DNA of 64,000 nt from Brachycybe producta (GCA_036925085.1 JAUPFP010000015.1:2825426-2889425), one strand, 5' to 3'. Counted from the stretch's first letter, positions 12,169 to 25,945 are shown. Program-made: numbers and translations. The notes: generated by a model from the sequence alone, not told the origin.

Positions 12169-12183
12169 CCCCCCCCCCCCCCC
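12169..12183. repeat. Poly-C tract
   Basis: About 15 consecutive C residues, unusual in such AT-rich sequence. Similar tracts lie at 16119-16137, and G tracts at 7074-7087, 37220-37233 and 54299-54317. Confidence 0.9.
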
Positions 12184-12610
12184 TACACACCAAAAAAAAG
12201 CTTTCAATGGTGTTTGTGAAGAAAATCAATTGAATGTGACCTAATCAAGAATAGAAGAAATCATTGGCATCTTTTTGGTCTCATCTTTCTTACTTTTCTA
12301 TCTTCTTTCTAAATGTGTCAAAGGATTTGTTTTTTTTACTCTTTCTACTTTCTTAGCTCTCGTATCTAATATACAGTATATAGTAGTGATAATAATGTCT
12401 TGAGTTATAATCTTTGAGGCTATTCGTGTGGTGGCCTCTGAAAGATTTTTCACCTTCTTTTTTTCCTCAAATAACAATGTGTCATTGATTTTGTGAACTA
12501 TTTTATTTTTCCTCATCATCTTAACTAACTGAATCCAATTTTTCTTGGAACTTTACTTTATATCTTCTTACTTTTTTTTATAACATTCAATTAAGTGACT
12601 TTTTTTATAT

Positions 12611-13195
12611 ATAGCTATAGATAAATTAATAGCAAGCGCGTTACAGCTAAATTTCATCAATTTATGTCAATATATCTTGAAAATCTTTATTGAAATAAAA
12701 AGTACATATATTTAAGAACATCTTTATGTAAAATAAAATTGTCAATTTTGTCTTAACAAATTTTATTTTTAATTATTTTCAAGAATAGTGACAATTTTTT
12801 TTATCCACTCAAAGACCCTGAAAATGTTTACACTGATATTTACCCATATATTCAAAAACGTTACTTAAAATAAAGTTAAGCTTAAACCATGACGCAATAC
12901 AAAACTTTTTGTAAATCTGTGGAGAGTTTTAAGTTTAGTTTTGTTTAAGCTTCACGTTGGCATAAGTAATGCTTAAGATTATGCCTGTTTCTATGGTATT
13001 TTTAAGATTTGATTGTTATATATAAAAATATACGAGTACATAAATTCTGATATTCTAAAATAGATGTACATTTTGATTTCAATCAAGATTTTCACGAGAA
13101 ATTAACATAAATTGATAAATATTTCTCTGTAATGTACAACGAAGTTTAGAATTGCATTTCGGTTGCTAGTCTTATTTATTTTTTCATAGAGCTGT
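12611..13195. mobile_element. Tc1-like non-autonomous element, family A, copy 2
   Basis: It starts AGCTATAGATAAATTAATAG and ends TTATTTTTTCATAGAGCTGTA. Its interior shares TCTTAACAAATTTTATTTTT and AATTTATGT words with the copy at 8196. It is about 170 bp longer than that copy and carries no coding capacity. Confidence 0.65.
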
Positions 13196-13669
13196 ATAAT
13201 GTATATAAAGGATCAAATAACGTTTATCAGTGTATATCGATTAATAACATAAAAAGAAATCCACTTTTGATTTATTTTTAAAGCTCGACCTTAACCTTAT
13301 TTTATTAAGGTTTCTTTTGATTATCTCTAACATGTGATATATTGATGATGTCACAGCACATTTAATTTGAATTGATGTTATCGTAAGAAGAAGAAGAAAA
13401 AAGTTCTTATAGATGTGTTTTTTATATATAAAAATATATATAAAAAGTAGTGATTTACTGAGAAAGCTCATCATCATCATCACTAAGGGTAGTGATAAAT
13501 ATCAGGGTTATTTATTAAGAGCACCTGTTAATGATAAATTTATGGGTGTCACCTACGTGTCATGTTCACATTTTTAATCTATATATCATTATGGAAAGCT
13601 CAATGATTTAGCCACACGCCACATACTGAAGAAAAAAAAAACACTTTTGTCTAAATTCAATTCTATGTG

Positions 13670-13690
13670 AATAATATTAATAATAATAAC

Positions 13691-13741
<51 letters not shown>
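13670..13741. repeat. (AAT)n microsatellite
   Basis: A nearly perfect run of AAT triplets flanked by A-rich sequence. Confidence 0.95.
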
Positions 13742-13743
<2 letters not shown>

Positions 13744-13929
13744 GAAGAAAAAATCCCTTGTCTCATTTCTAACCTCTTCCACAATACAATTTAATGATAA
13801 GAATGGCACCTAATCTTTATAGTAACGGTTTTCCTGTCAGAATAAATTTAAAGTCTGGTTTTACGATTGTCTTATTGTAATTCTATCCTTTTGTTTTTAT
13901 TTAGTTGTGTGTTTGGGTATTTTTTTTAT

Positions 13930-13931
<2 letters not shown>

Positions 13932-13961
<30 letters not shown>
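13932..13961. repeat. (TG)n microsatellite
   Basis: About 15 perfect GT/TG units. Confidence 0.95.
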
Positions 13962-13964
<3 letters not shown>

Positions 13965-15492
13965 ATGGGTTTGGTTGTTATATATCATTATTTATTTTGC
14001 ATTATTTTTTGTTAGAGGTTATCATAAATATGCAAGGCGGTAGTAGTGACATTTGTATTTGTAACATTTATTGAGTCTATTTTTCATTTGTGGATAATTT
14101 ATTTCTATTTTGTTTACGTTTTTTTTTCTTTATTAAACTTTTCGTTTTCTTTCATCAAAAATAAATATATATATATTTGCCTTTTAGCTTTTTTTCAATT
14201 GTCTTTCCAAATGCCGCCGCCGCCGCCTCTGCACAATTTGCATTTTCTTTCAATTGTCTTCATTGCTATTCCCTTTCGTTTTATTTCATTATGCAACATG
14301 AAGAAGAGTTTCAATTTAGTAATTCTTTTTTCATAAGAAAAAAAAAACAACAACAGGATATGAAACCATAAAAGCCTACAGAAAGATCAGTACATTAGAA
14401 ATATAAATAGAAAAGTCAACACATTTAATCAAACTGTTGTTTATTAGTCAGTTCTAAATAATAATATAGCAATAAGTCAACTAGAATAATTTATAGTTCA
14501 ATTCAATTCAATGTAGTTCGCCTCTCAATCAGCCCGAAAACTGTGTTGATGTATGTACTAACCAAAACATATATACAGATGGCCACATTCCTAAATTCTC
14601 AATGTTAAGGTTGCATAGTAAGGTGCATATTTGGTTTTCTTTGAAGCTATTATAAACAGTATGCAAGCAGATGGTTTAAAACACACTTATGCAGTAATTT
14701 GAAAAGCTACAAAAAGCAAATCAAAGCTTAGCTTTGAAGCCACAAACAGTGAATATGTAGTTTAGCCTTTAGGTTTGCAGCATCAGCATCTCTCAGTAAG
14801 AAAAGAGCTCGTAGCTTCCGTATAATATCTATAACAACAATAGAACGTTGCTAATGTTGCAGAGAATGTGGTGCAATTTTTTAAAGGCACCCAAAACGCA
14901 TTGCCATTGTTATTGGGTTTTGACAATGCATTTCACATTCTGCACTTAGACTTTTGTCCCTCTGCCTGCCTGCCTGCTTGCAGAGTAATTTTTCGAATTC
15001 AAATAAGTATTGACAGTAGGTGCAAATACGCACTTTTGTATTACATACAGTATTTTCAAATACATGTGATGATAATACACGCAAACATATGTTCACATAG
15101 ATGCACGTAAATACAAGCACAGGCATATACACAGATTGATTGTTATACAAGTGCATGGGATAAGTAATTATTTTTATTGTTGTATTTTCTGTATAATCAA
15201 CAACAGATGTTTTATTAATAAGAAGAACGTCTTGTATTAATTGATAAAATATTGATTAACTTGAACTGAATCAATAGACTGCAACTGTCTACCATCACTT
15301 CATGTACATATTGAATTTTTTTTTTGTTCTATCTCTTTTAAAAGAATCCCACCTCAAGATTGGAACATCTGTTATTTGTTTAAAGAAAACCCTTCATACA
15401 CACACACACTGCCTTGTGTGGTGATCCCTATGCACACATGTATTTCTAGCAGATGATTTCATGTTTTTTATATATAAATGTAGTGTATATGT
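13962..15492. other. Intergenic, no gene seen
   Basis: Holds a short (GCC)4 run at about 14212-14225 and a patch of moderate GC at 14870-15130. The open frames at 14046-14371 and 14868-15156 lack splice signals and family features. Confidence 0.4.
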
Positions 15493-15797
15493 CAGTGATT
15501 TCCAAACGGTGTGCCACGGCACACTAGTTTGCCATGAGATTTGTGCCGAGAAATTTTGGTTGTTATATTGAATATGTCAATATAACTTTATTTTCAATTT
15601 AATTTGAACTTTTATTAGTAAAAAAGTATAATTAAGATAACACCTTCCTATTACATGTACGCACTAAATTGGCGGTTTCCAAAGGATCTGCTGTGGAACA
15701 TACTAGCGTGTCATAACTTTTAATATTTGTGCCGCGATTCCTCCAAGCAAAAAAAATACTGTGCCGTGAGCAAAAAACAAAAATGTGTAAAACACTG
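15493..15797. mobile_element. hAT-like non-autonomous relic
   Basis: It begins CAGTGATTTCCAAACGGTGT and then GCCACGGCACACTAG. This resembles the widespread hAT terminus CAGTGGTTCCCAAAC followed by GTGTGCCGCGGCAC. The right side carries CTGTGCCGTGAGC and ends ACACTG. A second left-end-like segment (GGCGGTTTCCAAAGG, then TACTAGCGTGTCATAAC) starts near 15671 in the same orientation, so two ends are stacked. I found no target duplication. Confidence 0.6.
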
Positions 15798-15815
15798 CTC
15801 TGCACTATATACTGT

Positions 15816-15817
<2 letters not shown>

Positions 15818-15892
<75 letters not shown>
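15818..15892. repeat. (TA)n microsatellite
   Basis: About 37 perfect TA units, directly right of the hAT-like relic. Confidence 0.97.
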
Positions 15893-15895
<3 letters not shown>

Positions 15896-16463
15896 TATAA
15901 CAGAAGGCACACATATACACTCAAAATATAAGCCAAAACATAAATTCTCTTTGCTGTCTTGAGAACTTCAAGAACGGATGCTGCTACAACTAAAAAGATT
16001 AGATTTCTTTGCGTTTGTCACGTCTCTTTGCTTGGGTCACTTTATGATGATGATGATGATGAGAAGTGAGACCTTAGTAACGAAAAAAAAAAGATTACAC
16101 TCACATTCCCTATCCTAACCCCCCCCCCCCCCCCCCCACACCATCCTACCAAACACATTCATGAGCTTGCTGTATTTTTACTTGAATTCTATACGGACCT
16201 GATTGCGCACACAATCACAACTTTTTACATCTTCTCCAAATAGAAAGGGAGAGAGGTCTACTAACAGTTTTTATTCCGTCTTCTTCATCTATTTTCTTTT
16301 TACTTTTCTGTCCACAGAAACCCTTTTTTTTTCTCCTCGATTTTTATTGATTGACATTGTTGTTATATTGACAATTCTACAGAAGCTGTTGCCTACCAAT
16401 AATGGCATACTTCTACCATTTTATGAAGAAAAAAAATAGAAAACTTTGTTGCTTGCAATATTA

Positions 16464-16474
<11 letters not shown>

Positions 16475-16547
<73 letters not shown>
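16475..16547. repeat. (TA)n microsatellite
   Basis: About 36 perfect TA units. Confidence 0.97.
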
Positions 16548-16551
<4 letters not shown>

Positions 16552-18230
16552 TTTTTTTTCTTGATTTTTCTGATCTGGAAAAGAGAAGCAAACAAAAAAA
16601 ATTGTGAATTATAGGAATTGCATTTCTAGTTGTTATATATATGTACTGTATATGGAATTGTTATCATTTGTGCGTGATTTATAAGAAGCACGCACTGTAG
16701 AGAAGAAGGTTTTTGAGGTACTTTACCGCATTTTTCAGTATCAGTTGTAATAAATTTTCCTATTTCAATGCAAGAAAACAAGATAGCTGAAGAAATTTTT
16801 AAAGTGCTGACATGAAACTTTTTTTTAAGAAGACGAGAATCGAAAATGTATTCTAGGGAAATAATATTTATGTCTATTGGGAGTCATTGAAGTCAACTTT
16901 ACCTCTTAAAAAAGGTGTTTTTGACTGTATAAAACTAATCAAATGTTGTTATATTTGCTTTTTGAATTTATTGCAAAGCATTCTGTTTTAGCCTTTGATA
17001 ATTATAGAAATAATAAGCAATTAGAATTAGAGGATAGTTCACACATGGATAAAACAAGCAGATAATTGAATTAGAAATTTAAAAAAAATCATTTTGCAAT
17101 CATTTGCACGTTGCAATAGAAAAAAAAAAATAATGAGAAAAGCGGGAGAAAAAAAAATAATCATGAAGAATAGTATTATTGAAGAAAGCCTTTCTATTGG
17201 CTGATAACATGTAATTTATTGTGGCAAAAAGGAACAAATTCAAAGTTTTTCTCCATACATTTGGCCAAATAGAATAAAATTAATCAAATTAAATTAAATT
17301 CTTTTTTTAAGTGGAATTTCTTTCTGCTTGTGTGAACCATCCCTTACTAGGGGTTGAAATAATTTAAAAATGTTCTAATTTATGTTATTTTTTTGCTATA
17401 TTCTATCATGTTGTGACTATAGCGATTGCTGTTTTGCTTTTTTTTTTGTTATTTATTTCAAGCCAATTATTTTGCTTATGTTGAGCTAACCTCAAATGGT
17501 GTCCGTCTTTATGATAATTTAAGATATGATGTAAACAAATAGGAAAATGTAATACAGAAATGTATTATTTTTTTTTTTTTGGCTTTTTATGTAAGAAGGA
17601 TTCGGAATAAGACTCCAGCCATACATGCAGAAAAAAAATTCAACTAAAAGAATGATTTTTTCTAACTTGAATAATTTTATTCTATTTATTAAGCTGAAAG
17701 TAGGCAGAAAAAAGGCTTCCTTTGACACATCGTGTCCTTGTGATGTGCTAAGACCCTTGAATGCGAAGAAAAGCAGAAATGTTGTTGAAACATCATTCAG
17801 TATGTTCTGCTTGTTTTTATTTATGTGCAATTCAGGCCGAAAGTTATTAAAAACGCAGAAAAATATTTAGGATAATGGATGCAATGAATGTCTATAATGT
17901 GATATTATGATTAGTAAAGCAAGGATTTTTATGCTGTAAAACATGTTTTGTTTCACTAAATATTTCGTTAAAGCTGGCAAATTACATGTATGTTGAAAAT
18001 ATGTTAAGTCAGTTATGTAAGTTGAAAAAATACATCTGTTAAATACTTTCAGGGTATATGTTAAATCTAGTTGAATAAGGTGTTACAAACTATCTTATAT
18101 TTTCTTACCATTAAAATTTACTAAACTATGTTTTTTTTAAATATTATGTAATTGATATCATACTTGTTCTGCCCGCAATTTTTTTTTTATCTAAAAGCGA
18201 AACTTAGCAAAACAAAGAAAAATTTAAAAA
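16548..18230. other. Intergenic, no gene seen
   Basis: AT-rich, with A and T runs. The two opposing frames at 17519-17870 overlap the same bases and show no family motif or splice context. Confidence 0.4.
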
Positions 18231-18299
18231 TTGTTGTAAGATTTTTGACAAAAATGATTGAAATATTTTAAATACATTTCAAAGACCATCAAATATGTT

Positions 18300-18590
18300 G
18301 TAAACAAATATTGAATATTTTAAAAAAATAATTAAATATGTTTTAAAATATTGAATATTTTTTAAAAAATAATTAAATGTTTTAAAATATTGAATTTTTT
18401 AAAAAAATAATTAAATGTTTTAAAATATTGAATATTTTAAAAACAAATATGTTTTAAAATATTGAATATTTTAAAAACAATTAAATATGTTTTAAAATAT
18501 CGAATATTTTAAAAACAATTAAATATGTATTAAAATATCGAATATTTTAAAAACAATTAAATATGTTTTAAAATATTGAATATGCTACAA
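18300..18590. repeat. AT-rich tandem repeat, about 38-bp unit
   Basis: Units of the form TTTTAAAATATTGAATATTT plus TAAAAACAATTAAATATG repeat about seven times, with small deletions in the left half. Confidence 0.85.
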
Positions 18591-20070
18591 TCTCCAAAAT
18601 ATGTTGGTTTATGTTTTATAAAAAATTGCATACTGTCTGAAAATAGTAGGAAACGTGCATAAAATAAATACGAGCCGTGTATCTTATTTGTCGTTAAAAA
18701 AAAGAATTCTTGCTCTAATGATTGGTATTACAACCTCGTATGATTGGTATAATGATTAAGGCTGTGGTTTGCACATTTATTTTAGCTAATATAGTCGAGT
18801 TATAAAATATGCCACTCATGACTCGTACATTCACCATTAATGTCTTAACACAATATTAACCAACGAGAATTTAAGGAAAACTTATTAATAAAAACATCGT
18901 TGTAGATGGTTCAACATTTTTTCATTTTCATTTTCACTTATTAAATCAAAAATGGATTTTTAATGCTATTTTTGTAGTTTTTTTGAGAGAAAATATCTTG
19001 GTAACATCTGTGCTTCAAATATTTTTAGAGCTCTATTGTGTCTTCTATATATTAAACTAAGAAGAAAAAAACTAATTGTTGTTGTTTTTATGGTAGACCA
19101 AACTAATATCATTTATTAAAGTTTTTTTGGAAAGACTAATGTTAGTAATGACATTTTCCCAATAAAAAGTTCATTGGAATGTTTTTTTTCTTTTTAAAAT
19201 AATGTTTGCAAACAATAGAAAATAAAATGTATTGTGTGCTCCATTTTAAGTTATTAAAATCTCGAAAAACCTAGAAAAAGAACCTGAATTTTTTTTTATT
19301 CATTTTCTCGTGTCTTCTGAGGAACACCCAGTTGTGAAAAGTCGTTTTAAATGTGTGAGTTGATGACTTAATTAAAATCGTACACTACTACTACTATCAA
19401 CCTAAATCAATATATGACAAGGTCTACTTTTTATGCTTAAAGGAGGACTAGGAAGTGACTGAGAGTACAAAAAAAGGTGGAAGTAATTTTCTTCTTCTGT
19501 CCTACATATTATCATTTCAAAATTTAATTAGATTAATTATTTTTAGAATTTTTTTCTAGTTATTTTTATCATACACTTATGTTTCCAAAAAAAGTATAAT
19601 GAGCACATTGTCTACTTTTATGTAATAGTTTTCTGAGACAGTAAAAAAAATAGTTTTTCTAAACTTTTCAGAAAAAGAAAGAGCCACTTTCAGCATTTTA
19701 AGACTCAGATCTAGGAATGTAACTTGGAATTTAGGGTGAAATTATTAATGGTCGTTTAACCAAAGGTAGAGCTAAATTCACTTAATTTTAACGTAAACTT
19801 CTTATCTAAAGTTCGAGAGTTTAACACTAAATTTGACTTAATATTCATTAAGATTACGACACGTAATCTTCAATTTTAATTGGGCTTTTATCCTAGTATT
19901 TGAACCATGTTCAAATTATCTTCTTGGCTTTATGAATTTGAATCACCAAGTGGACCAAATTGATGGACTTTTATATATAACAAAGTCCAGTCCACAAGCA
20001 AAAAAGCAAAGCAAAGCAAAAAAAAAGTACAATGACGCCCACCGTCACATGGGCTTCATTGGCTAAATAA
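18591..20070. other. Intergenic, no gene seen
   Basis: No supported exon. A relative of the 1382-1447 hairpin repeat lies at about 19740-19880 (GAGTTTAACACTAAATTTGA, then ATTCATTAAGATTACGAC). Confidence 0.4.
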
Positions 20071-20073
20071 TTT

Positions 20074-20396
20074 GTGGGGATCGGATTTGTATGCAATATC
20101 ATCAAGCAAATTTTTCTCAATCTGTCACCCAAGGGCCAATTTTAAAGTAACATTCCTGTTTAGATCCACCAATAATTTTTTTGTAAATCAAAAACACTTT
20201 TTTTAGAGGCTAGAACTCTAGTTGACAACTGATAATAACTGGACATCTAGCCTCTAACTAGCCGTTTTGATTACAAAAAGTATAATTGCAGTTGCTGTAA
20301 CAACAATGATGATGATGAATTACTTCACAGTTGGCACTTGGGCCACAAATTGAGAAACATTTGCTTTGATAATGCATAAAAATTCGAGCTCTGATG
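20074..20396. mobile_element. Foldback MITE, family D, copy 1
   Basis: The ends are inverted: TCGGATTTGTATGCAATATC on the left and GATAATGCATAAAAATTCGA on the right. An internal hairpin pairs GAGGCTAGA (about 20206) with TCTAGCCTC (about 20248). Other copies lie at 24760, 30564 and 33203. Confidence 0.7.
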
Positions 20397-21072
20397 ATCA
20401 GTAATCATAAGTTCTTAAAAAAAAATAACATGTACCGTTTTATAAATTTGTTACTAGTTTCTAAAAAAAAGTGCAAACAAATAATGAAAGTTACATTTTT
20501 AATCATATCAAATATAAATGGCATGCCATTTGAAAGGCACACATTTTATTTGAAATGACAGAAAATTGAGTTTTCTATGGATAATAATGAAAACCGATTC
20601 TCTATTCTTTTTTTTTTTAAATAAGATGATGCTTTCTTATAAAATACTTTATTTTTATGTGTTATACCCACACACACATTTATAATAAAGCCATAGATTT
20701 TATTGCTGTTTTTTTTTACTTGAGAAAAAAAAATCAAATATGCACGAATGGAAGAGGTAACTGGATCTCGCTTTGAATCTAACAATCAATGATGTGTAAG
20801 AAATAAGAGCCAGAGTCCCTATATCTAATAGACATTTTACTCAGAACCAATAGGCATGCAAATGGGGTTTTTATATCACGAATCATCAAACTAATGGAGT
20901 TAATGGAACACTCAGTATCTTATATATTTTCATGGGAGAGGACGTGAAAAATTTCAAGTATCTTCAAAATATATGCACGAATAAACTAAATGTAGATTCT
21001 AGGTCTTTTTTATTTCATTTTAAGTATTTTTAAGTATTTTCTAGATTTTGGCAAACCACATTGCTAAATAAA
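20397..21072. other. Intergenic, no gene seen
   Basis: AT-rich. The minus-strand 79-residue frame at 20546-20785 is Lys-rich and lacks splice context. Confidence 0.35.
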
Positions 21073-22250
21073 AGCTGGATACAGACGATCATTGTTTTGG
21101 GGAAATATGATCACTCTTGAAAGCGTGGCTAAAATTCTATCAGAAATTGTCTGAGACATGTTAACAGTTTGCAGGGCTGACTTCAGCTTCAACATTCTTT
21201 AAAAAAATGTTAATGGAGTCTTGTCCCAAGCCAACCGCTAGTACACTGCACAAACCTATATACATGTTGTATGGGTAACGGAGACTACATTCCAATGGCA
21301 GTCTGGAAGGCAGGAATGTCTTCATTTCCAGTATGCTGTGCACGCCTCAAACGTTAGGCTAATTCAGAGTGGGTATCTTTCAAGTGTTTCTATGGTTGCT
21401 CATGAAAATGTAACTTCGAAAGTTCATTGCACGTGAACCGGAAGAGTGGGAATGGAACTGTTAGGTGCAAAGACAAGTCTGGAATGCAGGAATGTCTTTA
21501 TTTACAGTGTTTAGTGCATGTGGAGTGTGTAGGTCAATTGAGAGTGAGCGTCGGAGAAGTGTTTCTATGGTTGCTCATGCACACATGTATAAGAGAGATT
21601 TTTGCATATATGGGCTAGTAAATATATTTTTGGTCATTTGTACCTAAGGTGATTCGACAATAAAATTTACTTCCAGAGGAGCTTGTGCATGGGGAACGTT
21701 TTGATTTTGGGAATGTTTTGATTTTGGAAATTTCTAGGTGTACTATTGAACAAGGCATATACTATTTACTAATTCTGCCATTCAACTCAATATTTTATTT
21801 GGATTGGGAATTAGAAGTTAATTTTGACAATGCGTTTCTATGCTGCTATTGGACTAAATGGTCCTTCTGACGCAGGCTATCTTGACTGCTTGGAGAGTAA
21901 TTATTCAAATTGAAATTCTGGCTTGATAATTCCGACTTTTCAACCTTGTATTATCGCTCGAAATCACCACAGTTGTTCATACCATTTTATGAATTTTTCC
22001 ATTTTTTAAATTGTATTTGGGCAAAACCTATTTATTATTTTGTTAACTAATTGCTTATGTTTTTCTCATACAATTTGAACAAAAACGTGTGTTTCTATGT
22101 GCCAAGGCTTGTTGATTCACACCACACTAACAAGTATTTTTATGGTCCAAAAATACAATTTGATTTCTGAGCCATACAAGTTGAATTGAATTAACAAAAT
22201 TTACCACATAGCTGGTTTGACTAGTCAGAATTGATCGTCTGTATCTAGCC
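21073..22250. mobile_element. Non-autonomous DNA transposon, about 1.2 kb
   Basis: Terminal inverted repeats are GCTGGATACAGACGATCA at the left (21073-21090) and, reverse-complemented at the right, GGCTAGATACAGACGATCA (22232-22250). Inside is a partial tandem duplication about 175 bp apart, with TGTTTCTATGGTTGCTCATG in both units. Related sequence occurs near 55600-56170 and, inverted, near 58640-58900. It has no coding capacity. Confidence 0.6.
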
Positions 22251-23105
22251 AGAGTCTATTTTCTCTTGCTTAAAAGACCTACACAGATTAACAGTTGTGA
22301 TCTTTTCAGTTCAAATTTATTTGTGGTAAATACTAAATACACATAAATCTGTTATTCGATGTTATTTGTAGAGCTGTCAATATTTTCTCTTAAAAATGAT
22401 CATTATTTTTAATAATCACAACAAATAATAAAAAAAAAATCCCCCCCAAAAAAAACTAGAAAATTCAGATAGAAAAAACATCAAACGACTCATAAAAAGT
22501 GAAAATACAATAAGCATAGAAATTGAAAGTTTTGACATAATCATTAAAATGGATTATTATTATTGTTATTGAACGTGAGTATTGGTCGTTTTTATTTTCT
22601 ATCATTGTTAATTTTGAATTTATTTCATGTTTTTTTTTCTTCTTCTTTTTGCGGCTCATTAAGAGGAATCTTATTAACATTCGTTTATTTTTACTACAAA
22701 CTGTAAACAGTTCGTAAAAAAACAGACAGACAGCCTGTTTATATACAGTATTTCCAATATCTATACTCATTGATAATTGTATTCAAGTCACGTTAGGGGA
22801 TTTCTCAAAAGTTAGGAGAAACAAAAAAGTTTCAAAATAAAAAAAGTACTAAGTTAAAATGTAAATGGCAGAACTGTAAGTAAAATAGAAAATATGTACT
22901 GTATATAAACTATTATAGAGATGCGTTACTTTTGACTTTCTTTTTACATTGCCTGTCTACTTACTATTGGGAACAATTTGCATTGGAAGTATGCGTGTTG
23001 TCTCACAGACAAGAACCCGTTTTCAGTCGTTATTTAGTCTAGTCCGTAATGCAAGAAGGATGTTTGGTGGCCACATTTGGTTCCCCAGTGTGCCATCTAA
23101 AGAGT

Positions 23106-23108
<3 letters not shown>
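22251..23108. other. Intergenic, no gene seen
   Basis: The interval 22949-23100 is less AT-rich and open in one frame but has no acceptor or recognised motif. I do not call it. Confidence 0.3.

Positions 23109-23154
<46 letters not shown>
23109..23154. repeat. (TA)n microsatellite
   Basis: About 23 perfect TA units. Confidence 0.97.
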
Positions 23155-23157
<3 letters not shown>

Positions 23158-23474
23158 TTTCCTCTCTTCTTACTAAAAAAGGTCACGGAAATTGTGTGAT
23201 CTCTTTTGAAAATATGGTTGGAATTTTTTTATATGCTTGGCTCTTTTGTTGCTTGGAAGCAATTTAGCAAATATTTTTTTCATGCGTCTCATCCATTTTT
23301 AATTAAAGGCTGAAAATGATGCCAATTAAGAAATGAGTGTGGTAGATATTTCTTTCATAACTTAGAAAAGGGAAAGGGAATGTGGTCTATTATAAAGGTG
23401 CACTTAGGGCCGACATTTTTTTTTCTATGAGGAATAGAAATAGTCCTTGCTTATATACTATACTATACTGTATA

Positions 23475-23932
23475 CAGCTATGAAAAAATAATTAGTGACC
23501 AAAATGTAATTCGAAACTTTTATTGTACTTGACGTTTTGATTTTTTTTATCAATTTATGTTAATTTTTTTATGGAAATCTTTATTGAAAAAGTACAGAAA
23601 GTGCATATATATTAGAATATATATCTTCATGTAAAAATATGTCAATTTTATCTTAATTTTTTTTAAATTATTAGTTCAAATTTATATGCGATAATCTAAT
23701 TTTTTTGTCAACTCAAAATGTATGCTGAGATTGATACTATTATAACAATAGAATCCTAAAAATTACCAAACTAAGTATTAGTGTAGTTATTTTTGAGGTT
23801 TATTGATATAAAAGATGTTCTAAGACATTATGTACTATTTTATTTCAATGATGATTTCCATGAAATATTGATAGAAATTGATGAAATTTTCAGCCTTAAC
23901 CTGGGTTGCTATTTATTTTCTCTAGTTGTTGT
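23475..23932. mobile_element. Tc1-like non-autonomous element, family A, copy 3
   Basis: The left end CAGCTATGAAAAAATAATTA follows TA. The interior shares AATCTTTATTGAAAAAGTAC and CTTCATGTAAAAATATGTCA with copy 2. The right end GGTTGCTATTTATTTTCTCTAG is diverged. Confidence 0.6.
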
Positions 23933-24383
23933 ATGTTGGCGACTTTTGATTCATCCTGTACACAGGTTTTATAAGCTGACTGACTATTTGAACAAATAAA
24001 ACTTGTTGCCTACGTAATAAAAATTCTTTATTGTCATTGAAGGTTGTGTCCATGTTTTTATGTCAAAAAAGGAAATAAGTTTCAGATGATTTCTGTCCAG
24101 GTTTGGCTTTTTGAAATGTGTCCATTTTTATTGGCATCTAGGTTTTTTTTTAATATATATAAAAGATTTGACATCCAATTATTTTTTATTAGTAGGCTTA
24201 AACTTTTTTATCCTTATATTCTTATTATGTCTCTTGATTCCATTGTACAAAAATGAGAATATTTTGATCTGACATAATTTTTTTTTCATATGATGGCCTT
24301 TAGTCACTGATATTGAATAAAAAATTGTTATATCTACAGTATTTTATGTGAAGTAGTTGTATAAAATGGACAAAATGGGCAGA

Positions 24384-24632
24384 AGAACAGACTAATCGTA
24401 GGTCATTACGTGACCTATACTTTTGAACTGTAGGTCACTTAGTGATCCACACTTTAGAACTTTTTTTATATTTTTGATTAGGTGGGGTTATGTTAAATTA
24501 AGCTCGTTGTAGGGCAAAAGTGTAGGTCACTGAGTGACCTACAGTTGATATATAAAAGTGTAGTTCACTGAGTAACCCACAGTTCTTCTCCAAATAGCCA
24601 TCTGAAAGTGTAGTGACCTACAATTAGTCTGT
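24384..24632. repeat. Foldback repeat with repeated TAGGTCACT palindromes
   Basis: The outer arms are AACAGACTAATCGTAGGTCA and, at the right, TGACCTACAATTAGTCTGT. Inside, near-palindromes of the form TAGGTCACTNAGTGACCTA occur in full or in part at about 24397-24417, 24431-24452 and 24523-24542, and degraded at 24563-24580. Confidence 0.7.
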
Positions 24633-24759
24633 CCCATGGGCAGAAAGAAAAGATAAAGTGGCTCTTTTAAATAATTTAGCAAGTAATCTTGAGTTGACAA
24701 GATTAAGATTTTCTATGTTGGTGCTCAGATAAAAGTTCACATTGTATCTAATTCATAAT

Positions 24760-25036
24760 TGTTACGGCATTCATAATTATATCAAGCAAATTTTTCTCAG
24801 TTTGTGGCACAATTAAGTGCCAATTGCGAAGTAATGATCATCAATAGAGCATATGCAATTATGCTTTTTTTATCAAAAAAGCTGGTTAAAAGCTAGGTGT
24901 CTAACCAGTGTTTTTGATTGAAATAACCATAATTGTTCGTTGACCTAAACGTGATTGTTACTTCCAAGTTGGGTGTTGAGCCATAGATTGAGAAACATTT
25001 ACTTGATGTCGCATCAAAATTCGAGCTCTAATAGTT
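24760..25036. mobile_element. Foldback MITE, family D, copy 2
   Basis: Left side ATCAAGCAAATTTTTCTCAG, right side ATTGAGAAACATTTACTTGA followed by TCGAGCTCTAATAGTTAT. It shares the family's internal AAAGCTAGGTGTCTAACCAG segment. Confidence 0.65.
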
Positions 25037-25266
25037 ATCTTTATTATTCTTTTTTAATATTTGGTAGAATTTTTTTAAAAACTGTTGTAAACGTGAACGT
25101 TTTTGATGGTATATTTAACACAACTCTTACAAATGTGTTCCAGATGACCCCATTCATTTTTATTGTTTAAAAAGTGGAAGTTAACATTTGCCAAAAAAAA
25201 ATGCATGATGATTGAAACGTGCTAAAAAAAAGAATGGATCGATAATCGATATTGGTCAAAGAAAAA

Positions 25267-25940
<674 letters not shown>

Positions 25941-25945
25941 ATTGA

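Noticed and set aside
18300-18590. Regular 38-bp spacing suggesting a CRISPR-like array
   Set aside because: There are no unique spacers: the whole unit repeats. It is an AT-rich tandem repeat in animal DNA.
22949-23100. Less AT-rich open stretch (plus strand) with Arg-rich residues
   Set aside because: No acceptor, donor or family motif was found and it runs into a TA tract. A transposon fragment is more likely.
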